This document shows positions 17,241-29,835 of a stretch of DNA of 64,000 nucleotides, in pieces. The stretch is taken from assembly GCA_963703855.1 (NCBI GenBank), contig CAVPFW010000005.1:1-64000 (forward strand), in the 5' to 3' direction. The notes beneath the pieces were generated by a model, which was not told where the DNA came from, made no database searches, and saw nothing but the letters and a program-made list of their open reading frames with translations. Both the position numbers and the translations under genes were made by a program. This DNA is from AP-15 sp963703855. GTDB lineage: Bacteria; Pseudomonadota; Alphaproteobacteria; ATCC43930; CGMCC-115725. Numbering within the stretch: position 1 is the stretch's first letter; every line of letters starts with the position of its first letter.

Positions 17241-18197
17241 ATGAAGATCGGGTTTATCGGCTTGGGCATGATGGGTTCGGGGATGGCTGCGAACCTGCAG
17301 AAGGCCGGCCATGAGCTGGTGGTCCACGATTTGCGCCGCGCCGCAGCCGAGCCCTGTCTCGCCGCGGGTGCTGCTTGGGCCGACACCCCGCGCGCCGTCG
17401 CCGAAGCCTCCGAGATTGTCTTCACCTCGCTCCCCGGCCCGCCCGAGGTCGAGGCGGTGGCGCTCGGCGAAAACGGCCTCTTGGGCGGGATGAGCCGGGG
17501 CAAGGCCTATTTCGACCTGTCGACCAACTCGCCGACTGTCGTGCGCAGGATCAACGCCGCCTTTGCCGAGCGCGACGTCTACATGCTCGACTCGCCGGTC
17601 AGCGGCGGCCCGCGCGGAGCGCGCACCGGCAAGCTCGCGCTGTGGGTCGGCGGCGACGAGCAGATCTTCAACCGCCACAAGCGCGTGCTCGACGCGATCG
17701 GCGACAAGGCGCGCTATGTCGGCCCGGTCGGCGCCGGGTCGGTCGCCAAGCTGGTCCACAACGGCGCCGGCTACTGCATCCAGACCGCACTCGCCGAGAT
17801 GTTCACGGTCGGGGTCAAGGCCGGGGTCGAGCCGCTCGCCCTGTGGGAAGCGGTGCGCGACGGGGCCAGCGGCCGCCGGCGCACCTTCGACGGGCTGATC
17901 GACCAGTTCCTGCCCGGAACCTACGAGCCCGCCGCCTTCGCCCTGCGCCTGGCGCACAAGGACATGTCGCTCGCCACCCAGCTCGGCCGCGACTTCAACG
18001 TGCCGATGCGGGTCGCCAATCTGGCGCTGGCCGAATTGTCCGAGGCGTTGAACCGCGGCTGGGGCCATCGCGACTCGCGCTCGCCGATGCTGCTGCAGCA
18101 GGAGCGTGCCGGGGTCGAGATCCGCGTCGACCCCAAGCGCCTGGCCGAAGCGCTCGATCGCGACCCCCCGTCAAAGGACGACCCCAAGCACGGCTAG
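17241..18197 (+). CDS. NAD(P)-dependent beta-hydroxyacid dehydrogenase (HIBADH family)
   Basis: The 318-residue protein opens with the Rossmann motif IGFIGLGMMGSGMAANL. DSPVSGGPRGA is the substrate-binding loop of beta-hydroxyacid dehydrogenases, and KLVHNGAGY carries the catalytic lysine. The C-terminal helical domain includes DMSLATQLGRDFNVPMRVA. Family members oxidise 3-hydroxyisobutyrate, tartronate semialdehyde or related acids. A methylmalonate-semialdehyde dehydrogenase lies far away at 53 kb, which would complete valine degradation if this enzyme used 3-hydroxyisobutyrate, but that link is only inference. Confidence 0.9.
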   Translation: MKIGFIGLGMMGSGMAANLQKAGHELVVHDLRRAAAEPCLAAGAAWADTPRAVAEASEIVFTSLPGPPEVEAVALGENGLLGGMSRGKAYFDLSTNSPTVVRRINAAFAERDVYMLDSPVSGGPRGARTGKLALWVGGDEQIFNRHKRVLDAIGDKARYVGPVGAGSVAKLVHNGAGYCIQTALAEMFTVGVKAGVEPLALWEAVRDGASGRRRTFDGLIDQFLPGTYEPAAFALRLAHKDMSLATQLGRDFNVPMRVANLALAELSEALNRGWGHRDSRSPMLLQQERAGVEIRVDPKRLAEALDRDPPSKDDPKHG

Positions 18198-18273
18198 CCC
18201 GGATCCTCGATAGCCCCAGGGGCCGATCCCGCCCTCGCGGCAGCGCTTTCCGCAGGCGCACCGCGGCGGCGTG

Positions 18274-19053
18274 TCAGCGGCCGATAAACTTCGGCGGGCG
18301 CTTTTCGCGAAAGGCGGCGACACCTTCGGCGTTGTCCGCGGTCAGGTGCAGCTGCGGCTGCACCAGGCTCTCGATTTCGAGATATTCGTCGAGGCTGGGC
18401 CCGACCGCGGCGTGAAACAGCTTTTTCGCCAGCCCGAGCGCAAAGGTCGGCGCCTCGGCGAGGTCGGCCGCGAGCGCCTCGGTCCGGGCCGTCAGCTGGT
18501 CGTCGTCGACGACATGGTTGACGAGGCCCAAGGCCAAAGCCTCCTCGGCCTCGACAAAGCGCGCCGAAAACACCAGCTCCTTGGCCTTTGCCATGCCGAG
18601 CCGGCGGGTCAGAAACCAGATCGCGCCGCCGTCGGGCGCCAAGCCGATGCGCCGGAAAATCTGCGAAAACCGCGCGGTCTTCGACGCCACCACCAGGTCG
18701 CAGGCGAGCGCTATGCTCCAGCCGATGCCCACCGCCGGGCCGCGCACCGCGGCGATGACCGGCTTTTCGATCGCGTGCAATGCCCGGATAAAGCTATGCC
18801 CGCCCTGCTGCATTCGCTGCCGCCCGCCGCGCAGATCGTGATGCTGGCCGGCCATGCGGTCGACGTCGGCGCCCGAGCAAAAGCCGCGGCCCGCCCCGGT
18901 CACGATCACGACGCGAACCGCGTCGTCGTAGCGCAGCCGGGCAAAGTGCTCGCCCAGGCTCGCGCGCATCTCGGCACTCAGCGCGTTCAGCTTTTCCGGG
19001 CGGTTCAGCACGATTTTCGCGACCGCGCCGTCGACGGTCAAATCAACCGACAT
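18274..19053 (-). CDS. Enoyl-CoA hydratase/isomerase family protein
   Basis: The 259-residue crotonase-fold protein contains IVLNRPEKLNALSAEM, the oxyanion-hole segment VTGAGRGFCSGADVD, and the second half AVRGPAVGIGWSIALACDLV. The catalytic-loop region reads RIGLAPDGGAIWFLTRRLG, where the common Glu is not obvious, so the exact reaction (hydration, isomerisation or other) is uncertain. It acts on acyl-CoA thioesters in the cytoplasm. It converges with the dehydrogenase gene across about 75 bases. Confidence 0.88.
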   Translation of the reverse strand: MSVDLTVDGAVAKIVLNRPEKLNALSAEMRASLGEHFARLRYDDAVRVVIVTGAGRGFCSGADVDRMAGQHHDLRGGRQRMQQGGHSFIRALHAIEKPVIAAVRGPAVGIGWSIALACDLVVASKTARFSQIFRRIGLAPDGGAIWFLTRRLGMAKAKELVFSARFVEAEEALALGLVNHVVDDDQLTARTEALAADLAEAPTFALGLAKKLFHAAVGPSLDEYLEIESLVQPQLHLTADNAEGVAAFREKRPPKFIGR

Positions 19054-19159
19054 TCCGCGTCCCCCGATCAGGTCTGTGGCTGATTATACCGTCTCGATCC
19101 GGGGCTCCAACCCCGGCGACGCCGCGCCGCTGCTCATGTCGTCGTCGGCGAGGCGCGCG

Positions 19160-19393
19160 TCAGGGCTCCTTGACCGCCCGCGGGCGGCGGGTGCGCGGCT
19201 TTGGCGCGGCGGTTCGGGTTGCCTTTACCCGCGCCAGCCGGCGCGCCCCCAATTCAGCCTCGACCGCCGGGAGCAACGCTGTGGCATCGGTTCGCTGGCT
19301 CGCTGTCCCGCTCTGCTGGAGCCGTTTGGCGTTGGTCCGAAGATTGGAAAGCGCGTCGTCCGACATCTCCGGCAGCTTCGTGATCAGGTCCAT
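19160..19393 (-). CDS. Conserved small basic protein of unknown function
   Basis: The chosen ATG at 19393 gives 77 residues: MDLITKLPEMSDDALSNLRT, a helical middle with RLQQSGTASQRTDATALLPA, and a strongly basic tail (APKPRTRRPRAVKEP). I believe similar short proteins occur widely in alphaproteobacteria, but I know of no assigned function. The basic C-terminus could bind nucleic acid. It sits alone between a minus-strand hydratase and a plus-strand VOC gene. Confidence 0.6.
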   Translation of the reverse strand: MDLITKLPEMSDDALSNLRTNAKRLQQSGTASQRTDATALLPAVEAELGARRLARVKATRTAAPKPRTRRPRAVKEP

Positions 19394-19528
19394 GGTGGCT
19401 TTCCTCGGCGGCCCCGGCCGGGGTGCCCGCAAGAAGACGATGCCCTTTGGGTCAGGCGAAGGGCGATTTCACCTCGAAAAGGCCGAGCCCCCACGCCGCT
19501 CAGAGCAGATCAGGCTGCCCAGCCGGCA

Positions 19529-19557
19529 TCGACCCCAGGATATCCACCCAATATAAT
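19529..19557 (+). promoter_or_regulatory. Sigma-70-like promoter for the VOC gene
   Basis: A perfect TATAAT at 19552-19557 is preceded by TCGACC (four of six matches to TTGACA) at 19529-19534, with a 17-base spacer. Transcription would start near 19564. A strong AGGAGG (19579-19584) lies nine bases before the ATG at 19593. Confidence 0.55.
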
Positions 19558-19592
19558 GACTCCGCGACCCACCGACCAGGAGGAAGGGCACC

Positions 19593-20069
19593 ATGACCCA
19601 GATCAGCCAGCCCGAGAACGGCCGCGCCGACGGGCGCAAGCCTCGGCTCGCCGGGATCAACCACATTGCGCTCGAAGTCGGCGACATCGAGCAGGCGCTG
19701 GACTTTTACGGCCGAATCTTCGACTTTACCCTGCGCGCCAAAAGGCCGGGCAACGCTTTTATCGAGCTCGGCGATCAGTTCATCAACCTGATGCAGAGCA
19801 GCGCCGAGCACCGCGACGCGCGCCGCCATTTCGGGCTCGTGGTCGACGATCGTTCGCAGGTGCGCGCGCTGGTCGAGGCCGCGGGCGGCAAGCTGCTGCC
19901 GGGGCCTTTCCTCGACTTTCTCGATCCTTGGGGCAACCGGGTCGAAGTCGTCGGGTACGCAGATGTTCAGTTTACCAAGGCCCCCCACATCATCAAGGCG
20001 ATGGGCCTCGATCCCGCCAAAAGCGAGAAGGCGCAGCGCGAGCTCGCGGACAAGGGCATGGCGCCCTGA
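19593..20069 (+). CDS. VOC family (glyoxalase/dioxygenase fold) protein
   Basis: The 158-residue protein has a vicinal-oxygen-chelate fold: AGINHIALEVGDIEQALDFY supplies a metal-ligand His, NAFIELGDQFINLM follows, then HFGLVVDDRSQVRALVEAAG and DPWGNRVEVV with the C-terminal Glu ligand. Such proteins range from lactoylglutathione lyases to extradiol dioxygenases and resistance proteins; the substrate cannot be told. It has its own promoter-like element and ribosome-binding site, and is followed closely by the pyrophosphatase gene. Confidence 0.85.
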   Translation: MTQISQPENGRADGRKPRLAGINHIALEVGDIEQALDFYGRIFDFTLRAKRPGNAFIELGDQFINLMQSSAEHRDARRHFGLVVDDRSQVRALVEAAGGKLLPGPFLDFLDPWGNRVEVVGYADVQFTKAPHIIKAMGLDPAKSEKAQRELADKGMAP

Positions 20070-20115
20070 CGGGGTGACGGCGCGCCCTGGCGCGGCTTCG
20101 ATCTCGCACATCGCC

Positions 20116-20643
20116 ATGGACATCGCCAGGATCGCGGCCGGCCGCGCCCCGCCGCACGATTTCAACGTGGTCGTCGAGATCCCGCAGGGCGGCGAGCCGG
20201 TCAAATACGAGATCGACAAGGAAACCGGAGCGCTGTTTGTCGACCGCTTCCTCAATACCGCGATGTCCTATCCCGGGAATTACGGCTTCGTGCCGCACAC
20301 CCTGGCGCTGGACGGCGACCCGATCGACGTGCTGATCATCGGCCCGGTCCCGGTGGTGCCGGGAGCGGTGGTGCGCTGCCGGCCGGTCGGCGCGCTGTTG
20401 ATGGAGGATGAGAACGGCCCGGACGAAAAGATCATCGGCGTCCCGGTCGACGATCTGCACCCCTATTACAGCGGGGTCCGCTCGTATCGCGACCTGCCGC
20501 CGATCCTGTGCGACCAAATCGCCCATTTCTTTCGCCACTACAAGGATTTGGAGCAGGGCAAGTGGGTCAAGATCGAGCGCTGGGCGGAAGCCGACGAGGC
20601 GGCCGCGCTGATCACCGCCGCGCTCGCCCGCGCCCAGGCCTGA
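20116..20643 (+). CDS. ppa: Inorganic pyrophosphatase
   Basis: The 175-residue soluble family I pyrophosphatase hydrolyses PPi to two phosphates with Mg2+. The signature DGDPIDVLIIGP is present. Active-site segments VVEIPQGGEPVKYEIDKETG and YPGNYGFVPHTL match the family, and the length is normal. Start ATG 20116 (MDIARIAAG) was chosen over longer frames overlapping the VOC gene. It drives biosynthetic reactions forward in the cytoplasm. Confidence 0.95.
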   Translation: MDIARIAAGRAPPHDFNVVVEIPQGGEPVKYEIDKETGALFVDRFLNTAMSYPGNYGFVPHTLALDGDPIDVLIIGPVPVVPGAVVRCRPVGALLMEDENGPDEKIIGVPVDDLHPYYSGVRSYRDLPPILCDQIAHFFRHYKDLEQGKWVKIERWAEADEAAALITAALARAQA

Positions 20644-20732
20644 AAGCCAGGCGTGAAAATCGGGCTGGTGAATTGGACGGCCGGTCGCTGATGGCGTAGC
20701 ATTTCACGGTTACGACACTGGAGGAAACGGCC

Positions 20733-21446
20733 ATGGCAAAGGGCGTGCTGATCGCTGCGTTCGACTTTTCGAACGTCGCCGAGGACGAGTTCAACGACTG
20801 GTACGATCTCGAGCACATCCCGGAGCGGCAGCGCGTGCCCGGGTTTCTGACGCTCGAGCGCTGGATCGGCGCGGACGACGCCAAGCAGTCGGTCGCGACT
20901 TATGATCTCGACGGCCTGGCGGTATTGCAGAGCCCGGCCTATCGCGCGATCGGCGGCGAGAATTTGTCGCCGTGGTCGAAGCGGGTCACGGCAAAGTGCC
21001 GGCGCCTGCTGCGCTTCGAGGGCGACCAGATCCTCCCCGGCGACGCGAGCGCACCGCAGGGCGCGGGCGGCCTGCTGCTGGTCGGGATGACCCCGGCGGC
21101 GCAGGACGAGACCGCGTTCAACGCCTGGTACGACACCGAGCACGTCCCGGCGCTGTCGCGCGTGCCGGGAGTGCTGAGCGCGCGCCGCTTCCAGGCGTCG
21201 GGCGGTCCGAAATACGTGGCGCTCTACCACCTCGCATCGCCCGAAATCGTCAGCGGCCCCGAGTGGAAGCGCGCCAGCGAGTTGACGCCGATGCCGGCGC
21301 AGAGTGCGGCCCAACATTACCGACCGCCTCCGTCTGGTCTGCCGGAATTACCGCCGGGCGCGTTGAGGATTGCGGCTCGCGGCCGTCGCGAGCGGGCCGC
21401 CCTTCAGCGGCGAGGCGGGGATCGGGAGAGACGAGATGCGCTATGA
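20733..21446 (+). CDS. Two-repeat EthD/DUF4286-like protein, function unknown
   Basis: The 237-residue protein has two similar halves, each a dimeric alpha-beta barrel-type unit: DEFNDWYDLEHIPERQRVPG in the first and TAFNAWYDTEHVPALSRVPG in the second. The NxWYDxEHxPxxxxVPG motif is shared with EthD-like and DUF4286-like families. The last 30 residues are Arg-rich and low in complexity, and may be read-through past an ancestral stop. ATG 20733 follows GGAGGAAACGGCC. Its end overlaps the GST start by 11 bases. Confidence 0.7.
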   Translation: MAKGVLIAAFDFSNVAEDEFNDWYDLEHIPERQRVPGFLTLERWIGADDAKQSVATYDLDGLAVLQSPAYRAIGGENLSPWSKRVTAKCRRLLRFEGDQILPGDASAPQGAGGLLLVGMTPAAQDETAFNAWYDTEHVPALSRVPGVLSARRFQASGGPKYVALYHLASPEIVSGPEWKRASELTPMPAQSAAQHYRPPPSGLPELPPGALRIAARGRRERAALQRRGGDRERRDAL

Positions 21447-22158
21447 GCTTTATTACTGGGACGGACTCCAGGGGCGCGGCGAATTTGTCCGCCTGGCGCT
21501 GGAGGAAGCCGGCGCCGATTATGTCGACGTCGCCCGGCGGCCCGGCGGCGAAGCCGAGATGATGCGCCTGCTGGAGAGCGAGGACGTCGCCCGCCCGTCC
21601 TTCGCACCGCCGTTCCTCAAGGCCGGCGCGCTGCTGATCGGCCAGACCGCCGGCATCCTGATGTATCTCGGCGCCCATCACGGTCTCGCACCGAGCGACG
21701 AGCCCGGGCGGCTGTGGGCATATCAGCTGCAATTGACGATCGCCGATCTCGTCGACGAGGCGCACGACACCCATCACCCGATCGCCGGCAGCCTCTATTA
21801 CGAGGACCAGCGCGCCGAGGCCCATGCCCGATCCGCGGATTTCCGGCAATCGCGCCTGCCCAAATATCTCGGCTATTTCGAGCGCGTGCTCGCGCGCAAC
21901 ACGGCCGGTGACGGGTGGCTGGTCGGAGCCGGGCGGACCTATCCCGATCTGTCGCTGTTTCAGGTCGTGGCCGGTCTGCGCTACGCCTTTCCCCGCGCCA
22001 TGGCCGGGCGCGAGCCGAGCTGCCCGCGCGTCGTCGCCTTGCACGACCGGGTGGCGGCCCTTCCCCGCATCGCCGCGTATCTCGCCTCGGATCGGCGCAT
22101 CCCGTTCAACCAGCACGGCATCTTCCGACATTATCCCGAGCTCGACGGCGAAAGCTGA
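21436..22158 (+). CDS. Glutathione S-transferase family protein
   Basis: The 240-residue protein begins MRYELYYWDGLQGRGEFVRL, the thioredoxin-fold N-terminus in sigma-like GSTs, with a Tyr at the catalytic position. IGQTAGILMYLG provides the glutathione-binding Gln-Thr segment, and the C-terminal helical domain includes GRTYPDLSLFQVVAGLRYAF. It probably conjugates or binds glutathione adducts in the cytoplasm. It overlaps the preceding gene by 11 bases, suggesting one operon. Confidence 0.85.
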   Translation: MRYELYYWDGLQGRGEFVRLALEEAGADYVDVARRPGGEAEMMRLLESEDVARPSFAPPFLKAGALLIGQTAGILMYLGAHHGLAPSDEPGRLWAYQLQLTIADLVDEAHDTHHPIAGSLYYEDQRAEAHARSADFRQSRLPKYLGYFERVLARNTAGDGWLVGAGRTYPDLSLFQVVAGLRYAFPRAMAGREPSCPRVVALHDRVAALPRIAAYLASDRRIPFNQHGIFRHYPELDGES

Positions 22159-22575
22159 CCTCGCCGACGCCGCTCTTGACCGGACATCAGCCGGAAGGCC
22201 AGCGCCACCAGCACGAACACGACGGCGAGAAACAACGTCGCCAGCGCGTTGACCTCGGGGCTGACGCCGAGGCGCACGCTCGAAAACACCGCCATCGGCA
22301 GGGTCGTCGCCGACGGGCCGGCGACAAAGCTGGCGACGACGAGATCGTCGAGCGACAGGGTGCAGGCGAGGAGCCACCTCGACACCAGGGCCGGGCGGAT
22401 TCCGGGCAAGGTGATCCGCGCCAGCACGACCCACGGCCGCGCGCCGAGATCGAGGGCGGCCTCTTCGAGCGCGCGGTCGAAGCCGGCGAGCTGGGCCCGC
22501 ATCGGCACCGCGCACAAAGGCGGCGCCGAACGTCGCATGCGCGAGCGTGATCGTCAGGATGCCGCGACCGTGCGG
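22131..22575 (-). pseudogene. Remnant of a spermidine/putrescine-type ABC permease (PotC/PotI-like)
   Basis: The minus strand encodes the C-terminal part of a binding-protein-dependent permease: LEEAALDLGARPWVVLARIT, LPGIRPALVSRWLLACTLSL, DDLVVASFVAGPSATTLPM and FSSVRLGVSPEVNALATLFL. The EAA motif that contacts the ATPase is recognisable. Just upstream, GILTITLAHATFGAAFV continues the protein in another frame, so a frameshift lies near 22515-22530. The first two thirds are absent, and no transporter partners are nearby. It overlaps the GST end by 28 bases. Confidence 0.7.
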
Positions 22576-22722
22576 CCGAGCAGCGCCATTGCAGGGGTCC
22601 TTCAGCCCATGTTTCCCGCAGCCTGGTCGCAGACGGGGCACCCGCACCCCGATATCCCTATGCTGTTTGAGAAATGTGGGCCAGCGGGCCGCCAGCTCGA
22701 TGAGGGGCGAATCCCTTCGTAG

Positions 22723-22965
22723 TCAGTGAAGCGGTCCAAGGATCAATTCGATCGTTTCCTCGCAGTCGTTGTCGACGATGGCGACCGGTACATCCCTGAA
22801 GCAGCCACCGGTCTTTATTCCTAATCTCCGGAACATAGCCTTGCTCATGCGTATTGCGATTACCTTGCGCCCGTAGCCACACGCACGCTCAACGAACGTA
22901 TCGAGCACCTCTTCGATGTACGGCCGGTCATAATCGGCAAGATCCAGCCTGAATACGTCATCCAT
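22723..22965 (-). CDS. Small hypothetical protein
   Basis: This 80-residue protein (MDDVFRLDLADYDRPYIEEV at the N-terminus, ETIELILGPLH at the end) is moderately acidic, with a central KVIAIRMSKAMFRRLG segment. GC content is clearly lower than that of the neighbours, suggesting transfer. No family is recognised. The ATG overlaps the end of an upstream open frame without a clear start. It lies between a permease relic and recG. Confidence 0.45.
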   Translation of the reverse strand: MDDVFRLDLADYDRPYIEEVLDTFVERACGYGRKVIAIRMSKAMFRRLGIKTGGCFRDVPVAIVDNDCEETIELILGPLH

Positions 22966-23046
22966 GTTCGAAAAATCCGTCTGCGGGGTCGTCGAGCAGC
23001 TCTAACCGAGGCTCAGGAACAATCAAGTAACGCGGCGGATGCCGAG

Positions 23047-23135
23047 AGATGCAAAGGACGCCGCGGAATCGCGAAGGATGGATATCCTCCGCGCCGCCCC
23101 GGACCCTTCGCGACCTCTGTGCTTCCGCGCTTAAT
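23047..23135. repeat. Dispersed repeat downstream of recG
   Basis: CGCGAAGG (23070-23077) and CCTTCGCG (23105-23112) form an inverted repeat inside a block ending CTCTGTGCTTCCGCGCTTAA. Similar interspersed blocks are common in proteobacterial intergenic DNA. It abuts the recG stop codon and may also serve as its terminator. Confidence 0.45.
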
Positions 23136-25214
23136 TCAGCCGGCGCGCAGGTACTGCACCGCTTCGTCGCGGCGGAACAGGTAGAGGAGGGTGCGCAATG
23201 CCCGGCCGCGCTCGCTTTCGAGGTGCGGGTCGCGGTCGAGGACGAGGCGGGCGTCGTCATGGGCGATCGCGATCAGCTCGGCATGGGCGGCGAGGTCGGC
23301 GAGGCGCAGGGTCGGCAACCCGCTCTGGCGGGTGCCCAAGACCTCGCCGGCGCCGCGCAGGCGCAGATCCTCCTCGGCGATCAGGAACCCGTCATCGGTC
23401 TTGCGCAGGGTCTGCAGCCGTTGGCGCGCCACCGCGCCCAATGGCGACTGGTACAGCAAGAGGCAGGTCGAGGGCTTGTCGCCCCGGCCGATGCGGCCGC
23501 GCAGCTGGTGGAGCTGGGCGAGACCGAAGCGCTCGGCGTGCTCGACGACCATGACCGTCGCCGCCGGCACATCGACCCCGACCTCGATCACCGTCGTCGC
23601 GACCAGCAGGTCGATCGCGTCGCCGGCGAACCCGGCCATGACCCGGTCCTTCTCGGTCGTCTTCATGCGCCCGTGGACGAGACCGACGCGCCCCGGCGTC
23701 AAGGACTCCAGCTCCTGGTGACGCGCGCGCGCGGCGGCGAGGTCGGTTTCCTCCGATTCATCGACCAATGGGCAGATCCAGTATGCCTTGGCTTCTTGGG
23801 CAAGCGCGCGGCCGACCGCGGCGACGACCTCGTCGAGGCGTTCGAGCGCCACCGTGCGGGTATCGATCGGCTGCCGCCCCGGTGGCTTTTCGGTCAGGCG
23901 CGACACGTCGAGATCGCCATAGGCGGTCATCATCAGGGTGCGCGGGATCGGGGTGGCGCTCATCAACAGGGTGTCGGCCGCGCGGCCCTTCTCGGCGAGT
24001 GCCAGGCGCTGCTCGACGCCAAAGCGGTGCTGCTCGTCGATGACGACGAGGGCGAGGTCGCGAAACCCGACATCCGGCTGCAAGAGCGCGTGGGTCCCGA
24101 CCATTATCGGGCTCAGCCCCGAGGCGAGGCCGGTGAGCGCCGCATCGCGCGCGCGCCCCTTTTCGCGCCCGGTGAGCAGCCCGATCTCGACGCCGGCCGG
24201 CCCGGCGAGCCGCCGCAAGGTCGCCTGGTGCTGGCGCGCGAGGATTTCGGTCGGCGCCATCAATGCCGCCTGCGCGCCGCTCTCGACCGCGCTCAGCATC
24301 GCCATCAGCGCCACCACGGTCTTGCCGCTGCCGACATCGCCCTGCAGCAACCGCATCATCCGCCGGGGCTGCGCCATCTCGGCGCTGATCTCGGCGATCG
24401 CCAGACGCTGCGCGCCGGTCAGGGCGAAGCCGAGCCCGGCTTCGACCTTGGCGGCGAGCACACCCGAACCGCGGATCGCGCGGCCCGCGCGGCGCTGGCG
24501 GCGGGCGCGGACCAATGCGACGGCGAGCTGGCTCGCGAACACCTCGTCATAGGCGAGACGCTCGCGCGCCGGGTCGGCGGGCGACAGGTCGGCGTCGGCA
24601 ATGGGGGCATGGGCATGGTGCACGGCGTCGTCCCAGCCGGGCCAGCCGCGCTGTCGAATGAGACCCGGGTCGATCCACTCGGGCAGTCCGGGCAGCCGGT
24701 CCAGTGCCGCCGTCACCGTCCGCTGCACCAGGCGCGGCGCCAGCCCGGCGGTCAGCGGATAGACCGGCTCGATCGGTTTCAGCCGGTCCAGCTCGTCGGG
24801 CCGCAGCACCAAATCGGGGTGCGGGATCTGCGCCATGCCGTCGTAGAACTCGACCCGGCCGCTGACGATGCGCTCGGCGCCGATCGGCAACAGGCGCGCC
24901 AGATAGTCGCTTTTGACGTTGAAATAGATCAGGGTCACGGTCCCGGTGTCGTCGGCGCAGAACACCCGATAGGGGCGCCGCCCCCGGCCCGGCTCGTGGG
25001 CCTCGACGCGCACCCGAACGGTGACGATCTGCCCGGATTCGAGCGCGCGGATCGACGGCGCGGCGCGGCGGTCGACGATGCCGCTGGGCAGATGCCACAA
25101 CAGGTCCACGACGAGCGGGCCGGCCAGCCGCTCGAACAACCGGCCAAGCTGCGGCCCGATGCCGGGCAGCGCCGTCACCGGCGCGAACAGGCTGTCGAGG
25201 ATGGCGGGGCGCAC
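23136..25214 (-). CDS. recG: ATP-dependent DNA helicase RecG
   Basis: The 692-residue protein is normal in length for RecG, which remodels stalled forks and Holliday junctions. The N-terminal wedge domain contains ALPGIGPQLGRLFERLAG and the OB-fold RVFCADDTGTVTLIYFNV. Helicase motif I is LLQGDVGSGKTVVAL, motif II VVIDEQHRFG, motif III SATPIPRTL, and motif VI HQLRGRIGRG. I chose GTG 25214 (VRPAILDSLFAPVTALPGIG) because longer frames add unrelated residues overlapping the sdhE promoter region. recG is divergent from sdhE-mfd, a conserved alphaproteobacterial layout. Confidence 0.96.
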   Translation of the reverse strand: MRPAILDSLFAPVTALPGIGPQLGRLFERLAGPLVVDLLWHLPSGIVDRRAAPSIRALESGQIVTVRVRVEAHEPGRGRRPYRVFCADDTGTVTLIYFNVKSDYLARLLPIGAERIVSGRVEFYDGMAQIPHPDLVLRPDELDRLKPIEPVYPLTAGLAPRLVQRTVTAALDRLPGLPEWIDPGLIRQRGWPGWDDAVHHAHAPIADADLSPADPARERLAYDEVFASQLAVALVRARRQRRAGRAIRGSGVLAAKVEAGLGFALTGAQRLAIAEISAEMAQPRRMMRLLQGDVGSGKTVVALMAMLSAVESGAQAALMAPTEILARQHQATLRRLAGPAGVEIGLLTGREKGRARDAALTGLASGLSPIMVGTHALLQPDVGFRDLALVVIDEQHRFGVEQRLALAEKGRAADTLLMSATPIPRTLMMTAYGDLDVSRLTEKPPGRQPIDTRTVALERLDEVVAAVGRALAQEAKAYWICPLVDESEETDLAAARARHQELESLTPGRVGLVHGRMKTTEKDRVMAGFAGDAIDLLVATTVIEVGVDVPAATVMVVEHAERFGLAQLHQLRGRIGRGDKPSTCLLLYQSPLGAVARQRLQTLRKTDDGFLIAEEDLRLRGAGEVLGTRQSGLPTLRLADLAAHAELIAIAHDDARLVLDRDPHLESERGRALRTLLYLFRRDEAVQYLRAG

Positions 25215-25299
25215 GTCAGGTTTGCATCGACTAAGTTCGGGCTGACACTTCGGCCCGGGATGTCTATATCCCTCTGCGGACACCGCCAAGAGCGCCCGA

Positions 25300-25575
25300 G
25301 TGACGATCCCATCCGACATCCGCCGCAAGCGTCTGCTGTTCCGCTCGTGGCACCGCGGCACGCGCGAGAGCGACCTCATTCTCGGCCGCTTTGCCGAGGC
25401 TCACCTGGGCGGGTTCGACGATGCCCGGCTCGACCGTTGGGAGGCGCTGCTCGAATGCGCCGACGCCGACCTGTTCGACTGGGTCAGCGGTCGGGCAGCG
25501 CCGCCCGCGGCCCACGACCACGACGTGATGCGCCTGCTGCTCGCCCATAGCTACAACGCGCCGTCTCCAGAATGA
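25300..25575 (+). CDS. sdhE: FAD assembly factor SdhE (DUF339)
   Basis: The 91-residue protein starts at GTG 25300. RRKRLLFRSWHRGTRESDLI contains the RGxxExD motif required for flavinylation of succinate dehydrogenase subunit A. The helical rest, ERWEALLECADADLF-like with DRWEALLECADADLFDW, matches family length. It acts in the cytoplasm on SdhA, which is not in this window. It lies between recG and mfd as in many relatives. Confidence 0.93.
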   Translation: MTIPSDIRRKRLLFRSWHRGTRESDLILGRFAEAHLGGFDDARLDRWEALLECADADLFDWVSGRAAPPAAHDHDVMRLLLAHSYNAPSPE

Positions 25576-25589
25576 GCTCCCCAGCTTTC

Positions 25590-25760
25590 GTCCCCTCTCC
25601 GCCCCTTGGGGGGGAGAGGGTCGGGGTGAGGTGGGGGGGCTCCCTTGCGCGGCCGAGCTCCACCTCACCCTCCCACGCCGGAGCTTGTCCTCGGGCCGCG
25701 CTTTGCGCGGACCCGTGGGGCGCGGACCCCTCCCGCTCCCCCCTGGAGGGCGGAGAGGGC
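25590..25760. repeat. Palindromic repeat cluster between sdhE and mfd
   Basis: CCCCTCTCCGCCCC facing GGGGGGGAGAGGG forms one hairpin, followed by TCGGGGTGAGG. A 21-base stretch at 25611-25631 is exactly repeated, inverted, inside dnaE2 at 48871-48891. A second GC-rich unit, CCCTCCCGCTCCCCCCTGGA facing GGCGGAGAGGG, ends near 25760. These elements belong to the same family as those at 12.4 kb. Confidence 0.8.
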
Positions 25761-25776
25761 TTTTTAGGCACCCTGC

Positions 25777-29472
<3,696 letters not shown>

Positions 29473-29481
29473 CCGGCCGGC

Positions 29482-29745
29482 TCAGGCTCCTTTGCGCGAG
29501 TGCTGGACCGCGGCTTCGAGCACCTGCCGGATGAACCGCTGATACGGGATGCCGGCGTCGGCCGCCGCGGTCTTGACGGCGTCGAGCAATGCCTTCGGAA
29601 CCCGCAAATTGAGGCGTTCGCTTTTGGGCTGAAACTCGAACCGCACCATCCGCAGGCCGGACAGGTCGTATTGGGTCAGTTCCGCCTCGGCGACAAACCT
29701 CTCAGCCTCGTCATCGGTCTGCAATTTCGGCAGCGGCTTTTTCAT
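29482..29745 (-). CDS. CopG/RHH-family antitoxin, orphan
   Basis: The 87-residue protein begins MKKPLPKLQTDDEAERFVAE, with YDLSGLRMVRFEFQPKSERL and a ribbon-helix-helix C-terminus (LNLRVPKALLDAVKTAAADA, PYQRFIRQVLEAAV). These antitoxins usually bind operator DNA and a BrnT- or RelE-type toxin. No intact toxin frame is found between it and the broken parE gene upstream; the 29755-29835 interval has only a short frame without a start. It therefore looks like an orphan or what remains of a toxin-antitoxin pair. Confidence 0.7.
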   Translation of the reverse strand: MKKPLPKLQTDDEAERFVAEAELTQYDLSGLRMVRFEFQPKSERLNLRVPKALLDAVKTAAADAGIPYQRFIRQVLEAAVQHSRKGA

Positions 29746-29835
29746 AATGCATGACCTCCTTCAGGTGCATGCCGTTGTCGCTGCTGGTCCAGCAAAAGGT
29801 CGCGCGAAGGGTTTGCCTGTCGGTTGAGCTGCGGG

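Noticed and set aside
23049..25550. 833-residue open frame opposite recG
   Set aside because: It is antisense to all RecG helicase motifs, with His/Arg/Asp-rich low-information translation.
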